Source of the DNA: Orthonyx spaldingii
Taxonomy: Eukaryota > Chordata > Aves > Passeriformes > Orthonychidae
Assembly: GCA_013397795.1 (NCBI GenBank)
Contig: VZTJ01003817.1
Location: forward strand, 1,209,139-1,273,138
Direction of reading: 5' to 3'
DNA: 64,000 bases
Of this stretch, positions 56,801 through 64,000 are shown in pieces. The translations under genes were made by a program, and so were the position numbers. The notes beneath the pieces are model-generated. The model worked only from the letters and a program-made list of their open reading frames with translations, did not search any database and was not told where the DNA came from. Every line of letters starts with the position of its first letter. Position 1 is the first letter of the stretch.

Positions 56801-59800
56801 TCCCTCTATTCACAGCAAAATCTTGAGTGAAGAAAATCTAGGCGTTTTATCAAGCAAATTCAGAGTTAAAAACCCATTCCCATTTTGGGTTCCTCTTTCA
56901 TGTACTGTGTCTATCGAGACAAGTCAAAATGCCTTGGAAGTCTGGTGTTCTCACCAAAGGTCTCCATGTACTCCTTGAAGCTCCTTGAAACATGGGCTAA
57001 TCTCCATTTCTTGTCCCCTGTTCCACGTTCATCTTACTGGCTCTCTTACCTCAGAAACATTTTCTTTCAGAATTTGGAATAACATGAATTAACCTGTATG
57101 GCTTTTCAGTGAAACCCATGCAATAACTTTACATTGTCATAAGACAAGGCACGAGCCCACAGTGACATTAAAACAGTTAAAATTCTGCAGTAGTTATTAA
57201 CCTGAACTATCTGAAAATATAAAAAAATGGCAATGATATTGCTCAAATTCACTGGGAGTAAGGTGCAGAAGATAAAACAGTACTTCATTACTCTTTTTAT
57301 TAAAAAATACAACAGAAATGTTCTTTGTCAAGTGTAAGTCTTGTGTAAAATTAGGTCAGTAATTACTAAGTTTTATTCTGTGACAAAATATTTTGTTTCC
57401 CCATAGAGATAAGCTTAAATGCTAGATACAGGATTTTTGGAAATTAAAAATTTGATGCCTACAAGCTCATAAAGCTCTGCAGAAGTAAACTCCAAGAATC
57501 CATTATCAAAACCCAGAATAATACTCCAATTCCCAGATTCTGAGAACATCCACAAAACATGCAAAATGTTTTGCAAAACAAATAGTTAAATATATACATT
57601 CTGTGTGTGCATGTGAGACAAAAAGCTCCAGCAGTATCATCTAAAAACTCACAACTTTGCTGAGTTCCAAGTCAAATCCGTGTTCTCTTGCTTTTTCCCA
57701 CTGAGATAAAGGAGAGTCTATTTTAGCTGAAGAAGCCAACATTTACTACTAAAGGTACATTTTGCTTGCAGTCAAAAGTATGTTTGCTACAGTAGTTTAA
57801 CCTTTAATTTATTTCAAGTGAATAACTTTCTTTGAATTTTTGCTTGCAAAGCAATCTGTCTTCCATCAATAAGAATCTGTGCAAATTATTAAAATACAAA
57901 GGTTTTCAAAGCAATGCTGTTCCTAACTTCCTTCGTTTATATTTGACTTCAGGCTTATTTAATATGCTCCCATGTAGATAAAAGTAGCACAATTCTGTTT
58001 TCATGCTGGGTGGCCAAAAGGTTAACCGTCAGGCTCCCAGTGTGGGAAAATCCCAAAGTAGGCAAAATTGTTTTGATGCTTACTGAAGTTGTATTTCTAG
58101 CAGACTACTTAGATGTAGTACAGTCAACAATTCTGTTAGTTGATCCTGCTTCACTGAGATAAGGACATTATTATATTAAAGTATTTACAACCATAGGAAG
58201 CTGGAATGTGTTTAAAAATGCTGTAAAAATGGCCATGTTCAGATGTAACTCTGTTACAGGAAATCCTTGGGGTAAAAATGTAAGTAATGTATCAGTCCTT
58301 CTTGCATTAGTTTCACAGGGGAGCCACTTCACCTATAGCAGTTCTTTCAGAAGCTTCTAGTCAGTGTGTATATCCAGCTCCATACATTCATATGCTTCAC
58401 TGCATGCAACTAAAACACACTAGTAGCTGGATCTGTCCATCCCAAACATGCACCATCCATTTTTAACATTATGTGGAACACAGAATTAATAACGAAAGGT
58501 ACACCTTCCTTTTCCTTCAGCATGGCTCTCACTACAGCTGGCTGGCAAGCAGTATCCTTCTCAGGACTGCACTAGTAAGGAGCTTCAGATGTGATCAGCC
58601 AAAGAGCAAACCATCTCCCTACATTTGGCCATTGACTTATGACACAAAATACACAATACTTACGGAACAGCATTTGCTTTTGGAAAAGTGATGCTTACGC
58701 ATCTTTTGGAACAGCATCCTCTTTGAGCAGGCAGAAGAGTCTCCTCTCTAGGGGAGCTTCCCTTACTTTGTGGAGGTAAACTCCAGTCTTCATTTCACAG
58801 AGATGGAAATAGATGACGTAATGCACTTAGAAATGTGCTGCTACAAATACACTTGACCGTTTGAGTATTTTCACAAAGTGGGAGTTTGACAGTACTGCTG
58901 AGGTACTAGGGAAAAACCCTTTGGAAACATCTGAGGTATATAGCTTCCTTCTCCTGGAAATGAATGTACCTTCAAGAAATGTGATAAAGTACACATTCTG
59001 TGTCTGTCTCTATCCCTTCCCCTCTTTAAATTCCTTCATCATCTCTGAAGAAAGTGATTCTCAGAGAATATCCCAAAAAGATAAAGAGTCCTGGAGTCCA
59101 CTACCTTTACATAATGACAACATGATTACATAAAAGATCTCTCAGGAGTACAAAGAGGCATCATTGGTATTTCCACGACCATTGTAGTTAAGTTTTACTA
59201 ATGACACTCAACTCCTGGAAGTAAGGAACTAGAAGATAAATATTAACTCCTCTGAGGATCTCTGTCCCTCTGTCAAAATGATAGTTCTTTCAAAGAGATT
59301 CTTGCTCTGCATAACCATCTCCCAGACTTTAAAGGGGCTGTCTGCTAGTGGATCTCTCCCCGTCTTCACCAAAACCTTCCGACACAAAACTAGCAGCTCT
59401 GAGTGCAGAATTTTACTTTGGTTGTAAAATGTTCTGTGGCAGCGGCCCTGGAATTAAAACTGCTGGTTTAATATAGTGTTCAAGATTTCACTCCAAGTAA
59501 TCATATATAAAGCCCTTGGGTCCAGAGTTATTCTCAGAAAGCATCTGAGAAGAAGTAATCCTGTAGGTGGCTTGGCTACAAGCAGCTTCTGCAACAAATC
59601 TTACTCTCCAAATGTTATACTTGGTCAAGCAAGTATACTTTTACACTGATCACATGATTTTTGTCTGATCAACTAGTCTGCCACATCACAGATCCCATGT
59701 TGGTGACACATTTCAGAGCTTACTTGACTTTCAGCAAACAGCATTTTTTTACTTATCTGTACATAAACTCACAGACCTGCTCATCAGCTTTCATACTGTA

Positions 59801-62800
59801 ACAATTTCCTAGAACATGAAGACAGATCTGCAGACCATTTTGACACAGTTTGTCTACAAGTCTCAAATACATTCTTTTTTTCAGTTACTCTCAAATGACG
59901 TGCCTCATTTCTGAACTGGTCAAAAAGGTCTCCCATCAACATCTGTGTAATCATCACTATTACTCCTGGAATCTAAAAGCACTTTTAAAATTTCCTGGCT
60001 CATAAGACCTAGAAGACAGTAGTAGGACAAAGTAACCAACTATCAAGATATATATGATAACTATATGTACTTAAACATTTTGTCACTACTGCCAAGCATT
60101 ATTTCAACTCAGTGACAAAATCTGAAGAAAAGTCACCTGTAGGAATACTAACTGCGACTAGCACAACTCTCAAAATATTTTCACAGGCCGTATGAACATT
60201 ATCTGGAAGCAGGTGACCTGCCAGAAAAGAAAGTTGTTCTTTGATAGTCAAAATGTAGACTAGGTTAACCCCTGGTTTTTAGTGTTTGGGGGTATCAGAA
60301 AACTCTTCTGCTGTCCACTGGAGCTGTCTGGATGAAACAAAAAGGCCACTTCACTTATTACACTTTTACAAAAATTCCTCTGAAAAAATAAGACAGACAT
60401 ATGGGAGTTCAGTACTAGGTGTTGTACTGATTTTGGCTGGGATAGTTAACTTTCTTCACATCAGTTGGTATGGTGCTACGTTTTGGATGTGTGACCAAAA
60501 CACTGTTGATAACACAGAGATGTTTCAGATGCTCAGCTACTGCTGAGCAGTGCTGGCACAGTGTTGTGGCTCATCCTCCTTCTCACAGCAGCGAGGCGTC
60601 TGGAGGCGCTCAAGAAGCTGAGAGGGGACACAGCTGGGACAGCTGACCTCAACTTACCAAACGGAGATTCCATACCACACCATAATTGTGCTTGGTAATA
60701 AAAGCTTTGGGGAAGAAAGAGGAAATGGACACACACATTGAGTGCATTTATCTTCCCAAGTCACCGTTACATGCTTAATGGTGCCCTGTCTGCCCGGGGA
60801 TGGCTGAACACCTGCCTGCCCACAAGAAGCAGTGAATCAATTCCTTGTTTTGCTTCATTTGCATGGCTTATTTTCCTTTGCTTGTGTGGCTTTTGCTCTG
60901 CTTATTAAACTCTCTACCTCAACCCACAAGTTTTCTCACTTTTAGAGTCTCTTTCCCATCTCACTGCCAGAAGATGAGGGAGTGGCTGTGCGGTACTGTG
61001 TGGTGCCTGCTGGCCAGGGTTAACCACAATGCTATAAGTGAGACAGCCATAGCTACCCTGAATACTCCTGAACCCTCTGAACATCTGAATACTTTACACC
61101 GTGATACTGTTTTCAGTTATAAACTCACTATATGTCAACCTTTAAAAATGAAATTATCTATCATCAATTATTGTGTCCAAATGGATTTATTTTTAAATTA
61201 ACACAAAAACTATGGGAGGAGATAGATCCTTCCCCCCTCCCACACTAGAATACTGACAAAAATTTTAAGTCTCTCTGTCATTTCTATGGTTATACAAGTC
61301 CATATATTACAGCTGTCTAGGTTTTAAGGACAGGATTTCAGGTTTTGCAAGGGTCGGTCCCTTTACTGTCAGTACTGGCATCTTTTTTAGTGGTTATTCT
61401 GTTCCCCAGGGGTGATGCAAGAAACATTCAGTGTAATAGCTCCTACCAACTACTGTAGATCTGGTACCAAGACACTGACAGCAGAGTCACCACATTCTTC
61501 TTGCTTCCAATGATCTCATTAAACAGCATTTGGGAAAAGCATGCTGCTAGAGGAAAGATTAAGGAAGAAGCATGCAAATGAAAATATTAGAATGAAGTAG
61601 AAGAGCATGGCTTGGATAGAGGGGGGAAAATGAAAAGCTGTAGCATGATTTGCTTTGGTGGAATGAAAAGTAGCCTGAGATTGGAAATGAAATGGGGAAC
61701 TAGGGAAATAGGAAAGTCGGGTAAGGATAAACCTAGAAAACCCCAGAAAACAGTGCCAGACTTTGTGCATCAGGAATATAGAAACATCCAAAAGCAGCTG
61801 GGAGGATCCCAAGATACTTGAGCCTCATCATTCTTTGCTGGTCAGCACTTGATAAAATTTTAAAAATAACCTAGCAAAACATGCATCACAGTTCCATCAA
61901 ACTCATCTAAACAGAAGCTGCAGGTTATCATTCTCCAACAATTACTCTAAACACACTGTGCAGTAGATCCAAGAGCTCCAACCTTGATCCTAGTAAGACT
62001 GACACCTTTATGACTTTTCACAACACAATTTTCTACTTTCAAAGTTATTAGACTTTTTAAACTGCTACACTCCATTGAAGTTGAAACCTCAGCACTCAAA
62101 ATTAGGAATTAAAAAAGTTACTGTCACTCAGGCAACACTAATTCAGCCTTCTAACAAAGGATGTTACAATACAATACCATTGCAGAATACCATGACTACC
62201 ATTCAGTGCATTTTGAACACAATATTTGCATCCTTTTTTCCATCTCTGGAGATGTTTTAGAAATCTGTAGTGAAAGAGTGCTCATCACAGGTCTAGAGGG
62301 CAATTAGAAATGGATCACAGATAGTGCTCATTGTCAAACTACTCTTGGTAGTTCCCTGACTAGATCCGCTTTCAAACTACAATCTTTCCCCACTGCCACA
62401 CAAGCCACTCTGCAGGACAAGAGTCAATAACAAAAAAAAGCACAGGAACCCACTACCTCAGACCAAAAATTCCACAACTGATTTGATCCTCACTTTTAAG
62501 GGGCTTCAGTTGAAAGGATAATTTTTCAGGAATCCTGAGCACACAGACATGCAATTTCAAATCGATTAGATCAATCATTCAAAATTAAAAACTTGTAACA
62601 TAAAACTAATATTCTCAGATGTCATTCCGAATTTAGTCCACACAACCTGAGTAGACATATTTCAAGTTAATCTTCCACATTTTCTGCCATGCAAATAGAA
62701 AACCAAATTAATTAGAGCCCTTTTCCACACAGAAGCAAGGTTTTTGGCCTCAAGACAGTGTCTGTCTTCAAAAAATTGGTATACATAGATATTACATTTT

Positions 62801-64000
62801 ATAATATTTTTAGCTTTATATTAATTAAAATATAATCTTAGTTCTTCATTTTCAACCTCAATGTTTTTATAGTGATGTGTGTGAAAATTCATAATCATAC
62901 ATCCCATACTGACTTTTCAAGGGTGCAGCAGCAATATTTCCCTTTAAAGAAAATGGACAATTAAGATCATCTTAGCAAAACAATGTAAAGTTCTGTCAAA
63001 GCAAAACACTATGAAAAACTGAAATACTTTGTCTTCAGTCCTCTGTGCCACAGTAACACACTCCAGACACAAGATCACGAATAATCAAAAATACCACATT
63101 CAACCTCCCTTCATAAAAGGATGCTGCCAACAGAATCTGCCTTTCAGCTAACGATGTAGGGCAAAGGGGCTAACAACATTCATACTTAAGCACAAGGCCT
63201 CCACTGCAAAAATGTAGGTCCTGTTCTCAAAGACAGTATAAAATAAACTCGGTATAGAGAAAGCATGCTATTTGCACCACTGATTTCCTTAGCAGGTGCC
63301 AGTCTGCTAACCGTGTGATGAGAGTCAAACTGCCTAATCACAGCTCTTGACATTTTTAAATGAGAAAAATCCCAACCCTATCATTACCATATGTTACATA
63401 TGTTGCGATGCAGGAGTTCCTCTTTATCACAGGAAACTTCATTTTCCGGATTAAAGTCAACTATTCCTTGTTACCCCTGGCGACTCAAGCGATGTTTTCT
63501 CTGACTTAGTCCAACTGAACCGTTATTTGTCACAACGCCGTCACTTCTTACGAAGTTCAGTGTAAACATTTCACTCTACAGGAAATTTTATATTAGAAAG
63601 ATAATTGTCCTAAGTATAAATCGAAACTCAGGCTTTGCGCTCCCAAGAGCTGTTCCATTTGCAAATCAGAGCTTTCTCTTAACGAAAGATTCGGCTCGGA
63701 CAGCCCCAGAGGCGAAAGGCAGGGCTCACACTGCGAGGCTCACACAGCCAAGGCGCGCCCGTGCCCGCGCTGCGGTGACAGCCCGTCTCTGTGCCTCCCG
63801 ATGGGTGACAGCTCCTGCTGGGGCCCTGCATCGCCGCCCGGCCCGGGGCTGGCTCCACGCAGGGTCACCTCTGCGCCACAGCCGGGGGAGCGCCCTCCCG
63901 GAGAGCCGCCCCTGGCAGAGCCGGCACACACCTACCGTCACCGTCTCCTTGGCAGCGGCCGCCACGGGGATGGGGAGCAGCGCCCGGGCCCCGCCCGGCT
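17738..64000 (-). CDS. MICU3: MICU3, mitochondrial calcium uptake family member 3 (gene span, 5' partial)
   Basis: EF-hand regulator of the mitochondrial calcium uniporter (MCU). In the family it sits in the intermembrane space and, as a disulfide-linked dimer with MICU1, sets the Ca2+ threshold of uptake; it is best known from neurons and muscle. Fourteen exons join in frame with GT/AG borders: 63936-64000, 51393-51546, 47694-47725, 46799-46877, 43778-43825, 42356-42438, 37214-37285, 35825-35863, 33358-33453, 28248-28348, 26565-26736, 22404-22512, 20604-20761, 17738-17806. About 424 residues are visible; the human protein is about 530, so roughly the first 105 (targeting and membrane part) lie beyond the right edge. 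Segments such as RFMDNLQTEVLEIEFLSYS are identical to human MICU3 as I recall it. The MICU3-type tail (YTTFKSCVRKEL) separates it from MICU1 and MICU2. No frameshift or internal stop was seen. A second possible last exon lies at 11626-11736. Confidence 0.95.
17807..20603 (-). other. MICU3 intron 13 (to the proximal last exon)
   Basis: AT-rich intron of 2.8 kb. An imperfect tandem duplication lies at about 19109-19165 (AAGGCAAATTTTTGCAGAA twice). Nothing else recognised. Confidence 0.8.
19109..19165 (+). repeat. Imperfect tandem duplication
   Basis: AAGGCAAAATTTTTGCAGAA is followed after a T run by AAGGCAAATTTTTGCAGAAT. A local duplication in intron 13. Confidence 0.85.
20604..20761 (-). CDS. 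MICU3: MICU3 exon 13, C-terminal EF-hand
   Basis: Encodes DEFKRAVYVATGVKLSPHLV then NTVFKIF, the Ca2+-binding loop DVDRDDQLSYKE (D1, D3, D5, E12) and FIGIMKDRLNRGFR. All key acidic ligands are present; loop position 6 is D rather than G, as in human MICU3. Acceptor CTTATGCAG, donor AGG|GTAAGG, ending exactly in phase 0. It can therefore splice to either phase-0 terminal exon at 17806 or 11736. Confidence 0.97.
21029..21694 (+). mobile_element. Solo LTR of an endogenous retrovirus (666 bp)
   Basis: A 666-bp block, less AT-rich than its surroundings, begins TGTGGCGGTGACC and ends CAGCCAGCGACA, i.e. TG...CA with imperfect terminal inverted repeats. It is flanked on both sides by the 6-bp direct repeat CAATAA (21023-21028 and 21695-21700), the target-site duplication. 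A polyadenylation signal lies inside (GGGAATAAACACAAG, about 21466). Six-base duplications fit class II (ERVK-like) elements. No internal viral genes are present, so this is what remains after recombination between two LTRs. It lies antisense in intron 12. Confidence 0.88.
21860..22290 (-). mobile_element. Ancient CR1-type LINE 3' fragment
   Basis: Read on the plus strand it follows the reverse complement of old reptile/bird CR1 elements: a GGGTCAGACC start, then ACTGTGTAAAGAAATGCTT, TTTAATCTGATCTCTTACTG, TTTCATC-like TGTCATCAAGTGCC and GGACAACTATTCTGCATTC. The copy is diverged and has no recognisable coding capacity. Orientation is therefore minus, the same as MICU3. Boundaries are approximate. 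Confidence 0.55.
22404..22512 (-). CDS. MICU3: MICU3 exon 12
   Basis: Encodes GITFEEFRSFFQFLNNLEDF then AIAMQMYNFASRSIGQ, nearly identical to human GITFDEFRSFFQFLNNLEDF and following. Acceptor GTTTTTAG, donor G|GTAAGT, leaving in phase 1. It forms the helices leading into the C-terminal EF-hand. Confidence 0.96.
22513..26564 (-). other. MICU3 intron 11
   Basis: AT-rich intron of 4.1 kb. It holds the 3' end of an ERVL-like LTR (about 24212-24375). The remaining sequence shows no exon or repeat that I recognise. Confidence 0.8.
24212..24375 (+). mobile_element. ERVL-like LTR, 3' fragment
   Basis: Matches the last about 165 bases of the same LTR family seen whole at 60423-61028: the CTTGTTT...GCTTTTCCTAATAAACTGTC segment (polyadenylation signal region), then CAAGTTTTCT, then the terminal GGCTGTGTGGGGCTTGGT and TTAAACCATGACA end. 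The 5' part is missing. It lies antisense to MICU3 inside intron 11. Confidence 0.7.
26565..26736 (-). CDS. MICU3: MICU3 exon 11, degenerate EF-hand
   Basis: Largest internal exon (172 nt). Encodes FMDNLQTEVLEIEFLSYSNG, MNTISEEDFAHILLRYTNVE and NTSSYLENMRCSIPEEK. The first two segments are identical to human MICU3 as I recall it. SYSNGMNTISEE is a second non-canonical EF-hand loop (serine at positions 1 and 3). Acceptor GGTGTTTTAG, donor AAG|GTAATT. Confidence 0.96.
26737..28247 (-). other. MICU3 intron 10
   Basis: AT-rich intron of 1.5 kb. No exon or repeat recognised; an open frame at 27857-28090 on the minus strand matches nothing known to me. Confidence 0.8.
28248..28348 (-). CDS. MICU3: MICU3 exon 10, degenerate EF-hand
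   Basis: Encodes RADDISSSLSDTTLLVHFFG then KKGKAELNFEDFY. The GKKGKAELNFED segment sits where an EF-hand loop would be but has lysines at ligand positions 3 and 5 and no acid at position 1, so it should not bind Ca2+. MICU proteins are known to keep two such non-functional EF-hands in the middle. Acceptor ATTTAAG is poor (AAG, not CAG); donor AG|GTGAGT is strong. Confidence 0.94.
28349..33357 (-). other. MICU3 intron 9
   Basis: AT-rich intron of 5.0 kb. I looked for exons and transposons and recognise none. Short antiparallel open frames at 29.7-30.15 kb are chance. Confidence 0.75.
33358..33453 (-). CDS. MICU3: MICU3 exon 9
   Basis: 96 nt, phase 0 on both sides. Begins VLKTEGEDLVPRSYWDTLRR and ends STSQALFSDLAE, matching human VLKTDAEELVSRSYWDTLRR. 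Acceptor TTCTTGAAACTGCAG, donor GAG|GTATAA (a weak donor). Exons 7, 8 and 9 are all symmetric phase-0 units. Confidence 0.94.
33454..35824 (-). other. MICU3 intron 8
   Basis: AT-rich intron of 2.4 kb. No exon, RNA gene or repeat family recognised. The 98-codon minus-strand frame at 34536-34832 has no recognisable product. Confidence 0.8.
35825..35863 (-). CDS. MICU3: MICU3 exon 8 (39-nt in-frame microexon)
   Basis: Acceptor TGTATGTCAG, donor AGT|GTATGT. Encodes RLQLYGYHTSTNS; human has RLQLYGYHSPTNS. The exon is exactly 13 codons and in phase 0 at both ends, so inclusion or skipping would leave the frame intact. It was found by homology to the missing 13 residues between exons 7 and 9. Confidence 0.93.
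35864..37213 (-). other. MICU3 intron 7
   Basis: AT-rich intron of 1.35 kb. The only structure seen is a 21-bp direct tandem duplication at 35968-36009 (TTACTTTATATATTATTAG core, twice). Confidence 0.8.
35968..36009 (+). repeat. 21-bp direct tandem duplication
   Basis: TTACTTTATATATTATTAGT plus one base occurs twice in a row, differing only at the last base, about 105 bases downstream-side of intron 7's acceptor-proximal exon 8. A local duplication in AT-rich DNA. Confidence 0.9.
37214..37285 (-). CDS. MICU3: MICU3 exon 7, charged linker
   Basis: 72 nt, phase 0 on both sides. Encodes LQEIFRKKNEKREKRGDEEK followed by RAML; human has IKG where this has KRG. It is a highly charged, mostly basic linker after EF-hand 1. 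The coding strand is strongly A/G-rich. Acceptor GGTTTTTAG, donor CTG|GTAAGT. Because it is symmetric it could be skipped without a frameshift, but no evidence for skipping is visible. Confidence 0.94.
37286..42355 (-). other. MICU3 intron 6
   Basis: AT-rich intron of 5.1 kb. It holds T-rich tracts at about 38708-38743, a 38-base T run at 38808-38845 next to one undetermined base (38795), and a T run near 41205-41221. The 95-codon plus-strand frame at 38266-38553 matches nothing I recognise and lacks splice or start context. No LTR or CR1 copy recognised. Confidence 0.8.
38808..38845 (+). repeat. Homopolymer T run (38 T)
   Basis: Thirty-eight consecutive T bases, following another T-rich block at 38708-38743 and an N at 38795. 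On the minus strand this is poly(A), so it could be the tail of a retroposed sequence, but I recognise no body beside it. Length is probably unreliable. Confidence 0.85.
42356..42438 (-). CDS. MICU3: MICU3 exon 6, EF-hand 1
   Basis: Encodes KPHAGFRIAFNMF followed by the complete canonical Ca2+-binding loop DTDGNEMVDKKE (D1, D3, N5, M7 backbone, D9, E12, with G4 rather than the usual G6) and then FLV. All acidic ligands expected for an active EF-hand are present. Acceptor TTGGCAG, donor GTG|GTATGT, leaving in phase 0. Confidence 0.96.
42439..43777 (-). other. MICU3 intron 5
   Basis: AT-rich intron of 1.3 kb. No exon, RNA gene or transposon recognised. Confidence 0.8.
43778..43825 (-). CDS. 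MICU3: MICU3 exon 5 (48 nt)
   Basis: Encodes VISYTEYLFLLCILT between split codons on both sides. Acceptor is a long T-run ending CAG, donor A|GTAAGT (perfect consensus). The sequence is the helix that packs against EF-hand 1 in the MICU fold and is almost identical to human MICU3. Confidence 0.94.
43826..46798 (-). other. MICU3 intron 4
   Basis: AT-rich intron of 3.0 kb. A short (AT)n stretch lies near 43938-43948. The 129-codon minus-strand open frame at 44928-45317 is rich in hydrophobic residues but matches nothing I recognise and has no splice context. No transposon recognised. Confidence 0.8.
46799..46877 (-). CDS. MICU3: MICU3 exon 4
   Basis: Acceptor TTTTTTAG, donor G|GTGATT, phase 0 in and phase 1 out. 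Encodes ELHQILMETPPVWKGSSK followed by LFRNLNEK, close to human ELNQMLAETPPVWKGSSK and following. This is the helical part of the N-lobe before the first EF-hand. The GTGATT donor is weaker than the other donors in this gene. Confidence 0.94.
46878..47693 (-). other. MICU3 intron 3
   Basis: Short intron of 0.8 kb with an A-run near 47350 and a purine-rich GGGAGAGAGT duplication near 47393-47412. Nothing else recognised. Confidence 0.8.
47694..47725 (-). CDS. MICU3: MICU3 exon 3 (32-nt microexon)
   Basis: Only 32 nt: TTGTTGCAG acceptor, GTGGGC donor. With the C carried over from exon 2 it encodes HAKKWRSLSKQ, matching human VAKTWKSLSKQ. It enters in phase 1 and leaves in phase 0, so skipping would shift the frame; it should therefore be constitutive. 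It is far too short to show as an open reading frame and was found by homology. Confidence 0.92.
47726..51392 (-). other. MICU3 intron 2
   Basis: AT-rich intron of 3.7 kb. It contains a 15-bp direct tandem duplication at 48606-48635 (ATGTTTGCACCAAG twice). The antiparallel open frames around 49.5-49.8 kb have no recognisable product and no coding character. No repeat family recognised. Confidence 0.8.
48606..48635 (+). repeat. 15-bp direct tandem duplication
   Basis: ATGTTTGCACCAAGG is followed at once by ATGTTTGCACCAAGA. A local duplication in intron 2 with no known role. Confidence 0.9.
51393..51546 (-). CDS. MICU3: MICU3 exon 2
   Basis: Encodes the start of the conserved MICU core, including LEDLHLYATPREQRFRRFAS and GQLYMTPYDFIQAVTSDEPK, aligned to human LEDLDLYATSRERRFRLFAS and following. 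Donor C|GTAAGC, phase 1. The acceptor is ambiguous: TTTGAAG|GTTACAG (exon from 51546, phase 0) or seven bases later GTTACAG|AAAAC (exon from 51539, phase 1). The first pairs with the exon 1 donor at 63936, the second with the donor after 63932. Both pairings keep the frame and differ by one residue. Confidence 0.93.
54698..54743 (+). repeat. 23-bp direct tandem duplication
   Basis: ATTATGCTTAATAATTTAT plus four bases occurs twice in a row with one mismatch. A simple local duplication within intron 1. Confidence 0.9.
55030..55440 (+). mobile_element. CR1 LINE, 3' end
   Basis: A 5'-truncated CR1 copy of about 410 bases. Recognisable blocks in order are AGGAAAGGCTGAGAGAATTG, CTGGAGAGGGACTTTTTACA, GAAGAAATTCTTTACTGTGA, GGTTGCCCAGAGAAGCTCTG, TTGGATGGGACTTTGAGCAA, AAGGTCCCTTCCAAACCAAA and the diagnostic end TTCTATGATTCTGTGA. 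The good match to the avian consensus suggests a moderately young copy. It is antisense to MICU3 in intron 1 and contains no intact reverse transcriptase. Confidence 0.95.
60423..61028 (+). mobile_element. ERVL-like LTR, apparently full length (about 606 bp)
   Basis: Begins TGTACTGATTTTGGCTGGGA and ends near GCCAGGGTTAACCACA, a TG...CA unit. Internal blocks are known to me from avian ERVL-type LTRs: TGTTGATAACACAGAGATGT, GGGGACACAGCTGGGACAGC, GGTAATAAAAGCTTTGGGGA, GGGGATGGCTGAACACCTGC, CCTTGTTTTGCTTCATTTGC and CTTATTAAACTC. No internal viral genes lie beside it, so it is a solo LTR. I could not find a convincing target-site duplication. Antisense to MICU3 in intron 1. Confidence 0.85.
63690..64000. 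promoter_or_regulatory. CpG-rich edge around MICU3 exon 1
   Basis: Base composition changes abruptly from AT-rich intron to CpG-rich sequence at about 63.69 kb and stays so to the edge. This is the downstream shoulder of the CpG island expected at the MICU3 promoter. The transcription start itself is not in the window. Open frames here (for example 63726-63965) run through the exon 1 donor and are not genes. Confidence 0.7.
63936..64000 (-). CDS. MICU3: MICU3 exon 1 (partial, cut by window edge)
   Basis: On the minus strand this encodes the end of exon 1, including LLPIPVAAAAKETVT, which matches the LPIPVAAAKETV stretch of human MICU3 just before the conserved core. The start codon and the mitochondrial targeting region are outside the window. 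The donor is ACG|GTAGGT. A second GT lies four bases on (TAG|GTGTGT, exon end 63932), so the exact end is uncertain; see exon 2. The exon sits in very GC-rich sequence, as expected for a CpG-island first exon. Confidence 0.85.

Larger units (their letters stand above)
51547..63935 (-). other. MICU3 intron 1 (12.4 kb)
   Basis: Longest intron in the window, AT-rich, between GTAGGT at 63935 and the exon 2 acceptor. It holds a CR1 LINE 3' end (about 55030-55440), an ERVL-like LTR (about 60423-61028) and a 23-bp tandem duplication at 54698-54743. I see no coding exon in the rest. Confidence 0.85.

Noticed and set aside
60845..61201. 118-codon plus-strand frame near 61 kb.
   Set aside because: Its first half lies within the ERVL-like LTR and the frame has no viral or cellular protein similarity; LTRs of this type do not encode protein here.
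1..64000. Search for CRISPR arrays, operons, phage or other prokaryotic systems, tRNA or rRNA genes.
   Set aside because: None seen. The window is vertebrate nuclear DNA with one large spliced gene, transposon remnants and simple repeats.

Overview
This window is vertebrate nuclear DNA, almost certainly from a bird and possibly a songbird. The evidence is a CR1 LINE with the avian 3' tail, LTRs that resemble avian ERVL and class II families as I remember them, AT-rich introns with GC-rich CpG islands, and a protein very close to human MICU3. No bacterial, plasmid or CRISPR features are present. Almost all open reading frames longer than 60 codons are chance ORFs in introns.

The window is dominated by one gene on the minus strand, MICU3 (mitochondrial calcium uptake family member 3). 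It runs from a partial exon 1 at the right edge (64000) to its last exon(s) on the left. I placed 14 coding exons by translating across GT/AG junctions and comparing them with the human protein from memory. All phases agree and about 424 residues are visible. Only the N-terminus (mitochondrial targeting and membrane region, roughly the first 105 residues) lies beyond the right edge. Both canonical EF-hands are intact: exon 6 (DTDGNEMVDKKE) and exon 13 (DVDRDDQLSYKE). The product should be an intermembrane-space Ca2+ sensor of the mitochondrial calcium uniporter, acting as a dimer with MICU1.

The most interesting observation is a second, unlinked terminal exon about 6 kb beyond the conventional last exon. 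The conventional exon (17738-17806) encodes a 22-residue tail. The distal exon (11626-11736) has a good acceptor and the same phase 0, and it encodes a 36-residue tail ending in a stop. That longer tail resembles the C-terminal helix of MICU2. Both tails keep a cysteine at the position used for the inter-subunit disulfide in this family. This suggests mutually exclusive 3' terminal exons that swap the C-terminal helix of MICU3.

Layout: 1-1980, AT-rich DNA without a recognised gene. 1985-3125, a CpG island containing a 372-base assembly gap; by synteny it is the likely promoter/exon 1 of ZDHHC2 on the minus strand. 3126-11625, intergenic DNA plus the probable 3' UTR of the long-tail isoform. 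11626-64000, MICU3. Transposons inside or next to MICU3 are a solo LTR with a 6-bp target duplication (intron 12), three copies of one ERVL-like LTR family (12.4, 24.2 and 60.4 kb), CR1 copies (15.0, 21.9-22.3 and 55.0-55.4 kb), and several short tandem repeats. One of these, at 15.2 kb, contains an unresolved gap.
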